Source of the DNA: DATLMR01 sp035537555
Lineage (GTDB): Bacteria > Acidobacteriota > Blastocatellia > UBA7656
Reading direction: 5' to 3'
Assembly: GCA_035537555.1 (NCBI GenBank)
Contig: DATLMR010000273.1
Span: 1 to 19,351 of the forward strand
Length of the DNA stretch: 19,351 nt
Part shown: positions 15,080 through 19,351 of the stretch, in pieces
Layout of the letters: each line of letters opens with the position of its first letter
Position numbering within the stretch: the first letter of the stretch is position 1
The notes under the pieces: model-generated
Database searches by the model: none
Told to the model about the DNA's origin: nothing
Seen by the model: only the letters and a program-made list of their open reading frames with translations
Translations under genes and position numbers: made by a program

Positions 15080-15806
15080 GGTGGCGTGGTCAATCACTCC
15101 CCTCAAGACTGAGATTAAGGGGGGGATGAAACGAGAGATTCAGCATGACTCGGATACTATGCTTACTCCTGAAGTTCTAATAGTGGAGCAAGTAAATTCG
15201 CCCGTGCTGATTTCCGTTGCAAGCATTGAATCAGCCACTGCGCACAGACCTCACGTCGAACTGACTATAACCAATAGAAGCGCTAAGCCAATTCGCGCGA
15301 TTGCAATTCGCTATGACACTATATCGATGCGCACTAAATCCAGCGGAGTACAGCTCTCCATCGGTGCTTCGGCTCAACCTGTCTTGAGACCTGGCCATTC
15401 AAAACCAATGACGATCGGAGAGAACATCGAAGAGTCGTCTCCCATCAGAAAGTTAATCCTCTCGGTGGACCTTGTTGAGTTTAGTAACGGTAGTACATGG
15501 GGAATAGACACTTATGAATCCAGGCAGCGACTGGAAGGGATGCGCGCTGGAACCAAAGCAGAGGCTAAATCGCTTCTACAATTGCTTGAGTCTCAAGGTG
15601 CCGATGCCGTTCTGAATGCCATTGCCGGGCCTCCAAGTATTCCTTCCCTGTCAGATCATTCAGCCGAGTGGGTTCGTGGCTATCAAACAGGAATAAATAT
15701 TGTGCGCAGTCGCCTCCAACAGGCTAAGAGTACAAACAATAATACTTCTCTTGAGCGTGAAATCAGGCACTCCTTAGAAGCATTGAAAGGAGGCAAACCA
15801 GAATGA
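15006..15806 (+). CDS. Exported protein of unknown function
   Basis: 266 residues from ATG 15006 (MKKYPVSL), chosen because GGAG (14997-15000) lies 5 bases upstream; an in-frame ATG at 14994 is less likely. Residues 1-32 are a signal peptide or anchor (IVTLVVVFSFAGFLSRVAW). Residues about 60-175 look like an all-beta, immunoglobulin-like domain (VLISVASIESATAHRPHVEL, then TITNRSAKPIRAIAIRY, later LVEFSNGSTWGIDTY). Residues about 180-266 are mostly helical and charged. I recognise no family and no catalytic motif. GC content is lower than in the flanks (29 of 60 in 15181-15240, against 40 of 60 in 16081-16140). The stop overlaps the next start (ATGA at 15803-15806), so translation is probably coupled. 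Confidence 0.75.
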   Translation: MKKYPVSLPIVTLVVVFSFAGFLSRVAWSITPLKTEIKGGMKREIQHDSDTMLTPEVLIVEQVNSPVLISVASIESATAHRPHVELTITNRSAKPIRAIAIRYDTISMRTKSSGVQLSIGASAQPVLRPGHSKPMTIGENIEESSPIRKLILSVDLVEFSNGSTWGIDTYESRQRLEGMRAGTKAEAKSLLQLLESQGADAVLNAIAGPPSIPSLSDHSAEWVRGYQTGINIVRSRLQQAKSTNNNTSLEREIRHSLEALKGGKPE

Positions 15807-16081
15807 CATCAACAAGTAAGCGTTTATATGCTTTCTCGGTTTTTATATCATTATGCTTAGCCTCATTCTTAATATTTCTTGAGCCCCGGACTATTGCAGT
15901 AGCCCAGAATACCTACTGCGGCACTAAAATGGGCCTGGGACGTATTCTTCGTCAATCCTTAGAAGCCCTGTTTCAGCGAGGCTGCAAAGCCGCCCGCGAA
16001 TCACCTCGGCTCACAGGCAGCTTTGCTTTTATCGGCAGGGAAGATCGTCGGGGCATTCGCGCCCGCGCGGAGAGAGCTTGA
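15803..16081 (+). pseudogene. Exported protein, probably 3'-truncated, coupled to the preceding gene
   Basis: The frame gives 92 residues and starts in an ATGA overlap with the preceding gene, with GGAGG at 15789-15793 as a ribosome site 9 bases upstream. Residues about 1-35 are a signal peptide (LYAFSVFISLCLASFLIFLE, then IAVAQ). The mature part begins NTYCGTKMGLG. From about base 15984 the frame runs through a terminator-like hairpin and then 53 bases into the 3' end of the convergent EamA gene, where the peptide turns arginine-rich and loses any natural look. I infer that only the first 55-60 residues derive from the original gene and that its normal end has been lost. Function unknown. 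Confidence 0.5.
15984..16030 (+). terminator. Probable terminator of the low-GC cassette
   Basis: GCAAAGCCGCC (15984-15994) pairs with GGCAGCTTTGC (16016-16026), 10 of 11 positions, with a 21-base loop, followed by TTTT (16027-16030). It lies inside the open frame of the third cassette gene and next to the EamA stop. Confidence 0.5.
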
Positions 16082-16991
16082 GCTGGCCCATCAACATCCC
16101 CGCGAGGATGAAGGCCGCGCCCATAACGAGCGGCAGCGTGATCGCCTCGCCGAGGACCAGGGTCGCAAGCGCGAGCGTCACTATCAATTCGAAGGTGCCT
16201 ATCTGCGAGGCCTCAGAGCTGCCCAGCTTGTCGAGCCCGGAGAAGAATGAAAGCAGAGCGCCGACCGTCGAGATGACCGCGATCGCCACCACCACGAGCC
16301 ATCCCCTTCCCGTGACCCGACCGATATGCGAGAGCACGGGGCCGCCCATCAGGAAGAACCCGACCGCCGCGAAGGTCGTAACGTAGAGCGCCACCGTCTG
16401 CGGATTCAGATCATTCAACAGCCGCCTCGTCGTCACTACGTAGGCCGCATACCACGCCCCACCCGCGACGGCGAGCAGAAGGCCGACAGCCAGGTGGCCT
16501 CCCATCGTACCGAACACGCCTACCGCGATCCCGCCGAGTATCACGAGCGCGCCCATCCAGAGCGACATACCGGGCCGCTTCCGCGAGATCGCCCAGTCTA
16601 TCAGGATGACGAAGACCGGGTAGATAAAGAACAGCAGCCCCGCGACCGAGGCCGGAGTGCTCTCGTAGGCCTTGAAAACCAGGCTTGAGAATATGCCGTA
16701 GCCCGCGAGGCCAAGCGCCGCGCACGTGGCAAGCTCCTTCCGCCCGATCCGAATGACGGCGCGATTCGAGACCATGAAGTACAGCCACAGCACCGCCGCC
16801 GCGACCGCGAACCTGAGCGCCAGCAGCGTGGGCGAATCGAGGCCGGAGGCGTAGGCCAGCTTGGCGAAAATTCCGATAGCGCCGAAGCAGAAGGTCGAGA
16901 GCAATACTTGCGCGGTTCCGATCACCCGGGGGGAGAGCCGCGCGGCCGGTGATTCGCTCCTTTTTCCTAAGGTCATTATATTCATGTTCAT
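16029..16991 (-). CDS. EamA/DMT-family transporter
   Basis: 320 residues from ATG 16991, preceded by AAGGA 7 bases upstream; a longer frame from 17090 adds an unlikely basic segment. About ten hydrophobic helices form two EamA repeats: the first starts at GTAQVLLSTFCFGAIGIFAK and ends near VILGGIAVGVFG; the second starts near LAVGLLLAVAGGAWYAAYVV and ends with LVLGEAITLPLVMGAAFILA. The glutamate in LGEAIT is the family's usual conserved position. DMT transporters export amino acids, other metabolites or drugs across the inner membrane; the substrate is not readable. It lies 137 bases after the PucR-type gene on the same strand and may be its target. Its stop lies in the terminator region of the cassette. 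Confidence 0.88.
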   Translation of the reverse strand: MNMNIMTLGKRSESPAARLSPRVIGTAQVLLSTFCFGAIGIFAKLAYASGLDSPTLLALRFAVAAAVLWLYFMVSNRAVIRIGRKELATCAALGLAGYGIFSSLVFKAYESTPASVAGLLFFIYPVFVILIDWAISRKRPGMSLWMGALVILGGIAVGVFGTMGGHLAVGLLLAVAGGAWYAAYVVTTRRLLNDLNPQTVALYVTTFAAVGFFLMGGPVLSHIGRVTGRGWLVVVAIAVISTVGALLSFFSGLDKLGSSEASQIGTFELIVTLALATLVLGEAITLPLVMGAAFILAGMLMGQLKLSPRGRECPDDLPCR

Positions 16992-17128
16992 ACCCGTGTC
17001 CTTTTCACGATCGAATTCTGAGGCACGCGGGACCCGCCGACAACGGGTGATGGAACCAGCCATTCCGCCCTTTCTTTGTGCCACGAGCACAGCGGGTTAA
17101 ATGGTCGTAAGAGAAAAGTTACGGGAAT

Positions 17129-18310
17129 TTAATCGGTGGATTTGTTCCTCGCCTTCAACAGGCGGCGGGCGCGGAGGGCGAGCTGGAGGTTGAGCCTGGC
17201 TTCAGGATCGTCGAGTCTCCGGCCGAGCAACTGGCTGATCCGTTCGATCTGGTAGGTGATCGTGTTGCGGTGAAGATTCAGGGCCCGGGCGGTCGCCCGA
17301 AGGTTTCCGTTCCGGTCAAGAAAGGTCTCGAGCGTCGTGAGCCACCCGGTTTGATGCTCCCGGTCATGGCGCGCGACGGGGCTCAGGTAATAGTCGGCGA
17401 ACCTTTGAAGCTCGCTCTCCTGCGTCCGAAGGAGCAGGCGCCAGACTCCGAGATCGTTGTAGTGCTTCACGATGCTCTCATCGCGGGTTATGCCGGCTAT
17501 GAATAGAGCGTCCTGGGCCTCCCGGTAGCTGGTGGGGAAGTCGGACATCTTTCTTACGAGCCGCCCGACGCCGACTCGGATTGGCTCCGAGGCCTGCTCT
17601 CTCAATGCCGCGTCGAGAGTGTGAGCGAATGGGACGGACGATTCCTCTCGCGTGCCGAGGGGAAAGATGGCGAGGACCCAGTTTGTGAGGCAGGCCATCA
17701 TGGCGCGGCGCGGCGCGCGATTGAGCACGCCCATAAGGTCCCGGCTCTCTTCGTCGCTCAGGGACTGCTCGAAGCTCTCGCCCGCCTTCTGCGTAAGGAC
17801 CAGCGCGTGATACTGCTCGGGTTCCAGGCCCAGCCCCCGCAGGCGGGCCAGAGTCTCTTCGCTTTCCAGAAGGTTCCCGGCAAGCAGCGCGTCGATGAGA
17901 TAGTCCTTCTCCGCATTGAGCGATCTGGCCGCCAGCTTTCTGAGGATGGCTTCGGTGATCTCGATGAAGGCGATGGTGCGCGGGAGCTCGACGAGGGGCA
18001 TTCCCGCCCGGTTCGCTATCTCCCGCATCTGGGGCGTGGTCTGCGGCAGGTATTCCTGCACGGTGACGAAGACGGCCGCGATCTTCTTCTCTACGGCCTG
18101 GCTCATGTAGGTTATCTGGGCCTGCGTGTCGTTGTAGATGCCGAGGCCTGAGGTGATGAGCAGCTCGCCGCCCTTCACCCATTTCGTGATGTCGGGATGA
18201 TCGATGATATGGGTCCAGCGAATCGGGTTGTCGAGGCCCTGATCTCCGGCTACGACCTTTGCGTCTTTCAGCACGTTCAACGAGAGGGCTTCGCGCACGG
18301 TCAGGCTCAT
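17129..18310 (-). CDS. PucR-family transcriptional regulator
   Basis: 393 residues. Residues about 5-125 are a PucR N-terminal sensory domain (TVREALSLNVLKDAKVVAGD, then WTHIIDHPDITKWVKGGELL). Residues about 165-285 are the CdaR GGDEF-like middle domain (IRVGVGRLVRKMSDFPTSYR, EAQDALFIAG). Residues about 325-385 are the C-terminal helix-turn-helix (LETFLDRNGNLRATARALNL, HRNTITYQIERISQLLG). Such proteins are usually activators of purine, amino-acid or GABA use and respond to a small molecule. ATG 18310 has no ribosome site; a CATAAT box (18323-18318) lies so close that the message could be leaderless. The EamA exporter downstream is the obvious candidate target. Confidence 0.93.
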   Translation of the reverse strand: MSLTVREALSLNVLKDAKVVAGDQGLDNPIRWTHIIDHPDITKWVKGGELLITSGLGIYNDTQAQITYMSQAVEKKIAAVFVTVQEYLPQTTPQMREIANRAGMPLVELPRTIAFIEITEAILRKLAARSLNAEKDYLIDALLAGNLLESEETLARLRGLGLEPEQYHALVLTQKAGESFEQSLSDEESRDLMGVLNRAPRRAMMACLTNWVLAIFPLGTREESSVPFAHTLDAALREQASEPIRVGVGRLVRKMSDFPTSYREAQDALFIAGITRDESIVKHYNDLGVWRLLLRTQESELQRFADYYLSPVARHDREHQTGWLTTLETFLDRNGNLRATARALNLHRNTITYQIERISQLLGRRLDDPEARLNLQLALRARRLLKARNKSTD

Positions 18311-18410
18311 AGAGCTAATTATGCCGCATCCGCATGGAAATCATCCAACGCGTTTGCGAGCCGAAAAGGGCCGACCTTAAATACTCAACTTATAATGATG
18401 AAGGGAGATT

Positions 18411-18875
18411 TCACGAGAGGCTTTTAATCATCAGGTAGCCGTCATCGCCGCTCGTGTAGTAGCGGGGCATGCGGCGCACGATCTTGTAGCCGAGGTCGAA
18501 GTAGAGTTTTTGAGCGGCGTCATTCGAAGTGCGCACTTCAAGCCGGACTGTCGTTATTCCGCTTTCGAGGAAGCCCTGCTCGACCGCGCGCATTAAACGG
18601 CGGCCATGTCCCGCGCGGCGATTTTCCGGGGCGACGCCCAGCGCGACGACGTGACCCGTGCGGTCAGGCTCGACCATGCCGACAACGAAAGCGACCATTT
18701 CATCAGAGCTGGAAACTACTTTGTAGCAGACCGATTGAGTGTGCGAAAGCAGGTAACGAATGGTCTCGCGGTCGTAAGCCTCGCCGTCAGAGAAGCATCG
18801 CTGGTCGAGCCGCCAGCACTCGTTGAGGTCGGTGGGGTTCATCGCCATTACGACGGGCTGAGTCGTTGCTGCCAT
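18411..18875 (-). CDS. RimI-like GNAT N-acetyltransferase
   Basis: 154 residues from ATG 18875; the frame opens earlier (ATG 18920) but that start adds a charged segment absent from the family, and GAGAA lies near 18875. The acetyl-CoA loop is ALGVAPENRRAGHGRRLM (78-95), matching the R/Q-x-x-G-x-G/A pattern. LEVRTSNDAAQKLYFDLGYK (112-131) and the final MPRYY are close to the RimI signature, whose members acetylate N-terminal alanine of ribosomal protein S18 or similar targets. Because several GNAT subfamilies share this pattern, I do not assign rimI outright. Ends in TGA. It is transcribed away from the gene at 19193. Confidence 0.85.
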   Translation of the reverse strand: MAATTQPVVMAMNPTDLNECWRLDQRCFSDGEAYDRETIRYLLSHTQSVCYKVVSSSDEMVAFVVGMVEPDRTGHVVALGVAPENRRAGHGRRLMRAVEQGFLESGITTVRLEVRTSNDAAQKLYFDLGYKIVRRMPRYYTSGDDGYLMIKSLS

Positions 18876-19009
18876 TTCAGATTCTCTTAGATTGCTCTTA
18901 TCTTTTCGCCTCGGCCACATTCTTAGCGCCCAAGCAGCCTGCCGTAACCAGCAATGTTAATAAAAGAAACTTTAGTCTGATGACCGGCTCTGACCACCAA
19001 TTCGAACCC

Positions 19010-19015
19010 ATTATA
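19010..19015 (-). promoter_or_regulatory. -10 box for the acetyltransferase gene
   Basis: Perfect TATAAT on the minus strand. No good -35 lies at 16-18 bases; TTGGTG at 20 bases is the nearest. The leader to ATG 18875 would be about 130 bases. Confidence 0.4.
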
Positions 19016-19089
19016 CGACAAGTCGCAGATTCGCGCACCAATTGATTGAGGGGACCGAGCGCAAAGACTTCATTATCCGCCGCGCGCCG

Positions 19090-19129
19090 ATTTGAGTGAT
19101 TTGACTTATTCACACTACTCAAATAGGCT
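19090..19129 (+). promoter_or_regulatory. Promoter wrapped by an inverted repeat, upstream of the partial gene
   Basis: TTGACT (19101-19106) and TAGGCT (19124-19129) are 17 bases apart; the -10 is weak. ATTTGAGT (19090-19097) and ACTCAAAT (19117-19124) form a perfect inverted repeat with a 19-base gap that encloses the -35 and touches the -10, as expected for an operator bound by a dimeric repressor. Confidence 0.4.
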
Positions 19130-19192
19130 TTCCGGCTGGCGGGGAAGAAATGGGTGATTCTGTGATTCTCGCTGAAAAGAGATAGCCTCTGC

Positions 19193-19351
19193 ATGATATA
19201 TCGCGAAAAAATAATGGCCGCGCTCGACAGCCACCGCTTTGATTTCACATCTTTCGAAAGCGACCTGCGCGCTCAATTCGCCATCTACGCCGACGCGCTC
19301 GATCAGCTCAGCGCCATCGCCGTCGACGAATTGAACACCCGACTCGGCAAG
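19193..19351 (+). CDS. Partial CDS, product not recognised (runs off the window)
   Basis: 53 codons are open from ATG 19193 to the edge. The peptide begins MIYREKIMAALDSHRFDFTS and continues with DLRAQFAIYADALDQLSAIA and VDELNTRLGK. It looks soluble, helical and cytoplasmic, with no signal peptide. A purine-rich AAAAGAGA lies 11 bases upstream, a rather long spacing; ATG 19214 in the same frame is an alternative start. I do not recognise the family from this fragment. Composition fits coding sequence, and the divergent promoter region supports a real gene. Confidence 0.6.
   Translation, partial: MIYREKIMAALDSHRFDFTSFESDLRAQFAIYADALDQLSAIAVDELNTRLGK

Larger units (their letters stand above)
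18876..19192. other. Divergent regulatory region, 317 bases, no firm gene
   Basis: AT-rich spacer between the leftward acetyltransferase and the rightward partial gene. It holds a perfect TATAAT for the leftward direction (19015-19010), a rightward promoter candidate (19101-19129) and an 8-base inverted repeat around it. A minus frame ending at 18898 encodes a lipoprotein-signal-like segment (RLKFLLLTLLVTAGC) but has no usable start codon. Confidence 0.5.

Noticed and set aside
1..19351. CRISPR array, rRNA, tRNA or insertion sequence
   Set aside because: No regularly spaced repeats, RNA gene signatures, transposase motifs or paired terminal repeats were seen.

Overview
This window looks like a piece of a GC-rich soil or environmental bacterium. 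The gene style (NHL-repeat exported proteins, large exported M14/M28 metallopeptidases, Ycf48-type Asp-box lipoproteins, an RRM protein with a glycine-rich tail) suggests Acidobacteriota, perhaps the Blastocatellia/Pyrinomonadales. That placement is an inference from family content only. TGA is a normal stop here: the flippase, glycosyltransferase, Ycf48-like and acetyltransferase genes all end in TGA.

Layout. 1-641 (-): the N-terminal part of a PAS-domain sensor, with a TTG start behind a strong ribosome binding site. 989-2365 (+): an M20 metallopeptidase interrupted by one in-frame TGA at a normally conserved Trp. 2483-4690 (+): an exported NHL propeller joined to an M23-like zinc peptidase domain. 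4907-5212 (+): a small RRM RNA-binding protein. 5371-7095 (-): an M28 lipoprotein peptidase. 7230-9680 (-): an exported M14 carboxypeptidase-like protein. 9748-10929 (-): a Ycf48-like lipoprotein, probably co-transcribed with the M14 gene. 11017-12561 (-): a Wzx/MOP-type flippase. 12827-14614 (-): a GT-C/family-39-like membrane glycosyltransferase. 14753-16030 (+): a lower-GC cassette with its own promoter, an operator-like palindrome, two or three exported proteins of unknown function, and a terminator. 16029-16991 (-): an EamA transporter. 17129-18310 (-): a PucR-type regulator. 18411-18875 (-): a RimI-like acetyltransferase. 19193-19351 (+): the start of an unrecognised gene.

How the genes may work together. 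Four unrelated metallopeptidase domains (M20, M23-like, M28, M14) lie in the first 10 kb, at least three of them exported, which suits a peptide-scavenging lifestyle. The M20 gene would be the intracellular dipeptidase if it is intact. The glycosyltransferase and flippase fit export or modification of a lipid-linked glycan. The PucR regulator lies directly upstream of the EamA exporter and may control it. The cassette at 14.75-16.03 kb is the least ordinary part: its composition differs from both flanks, its proteins match no family I recognise, and it sits beside an orphan terminator that faces the other way.
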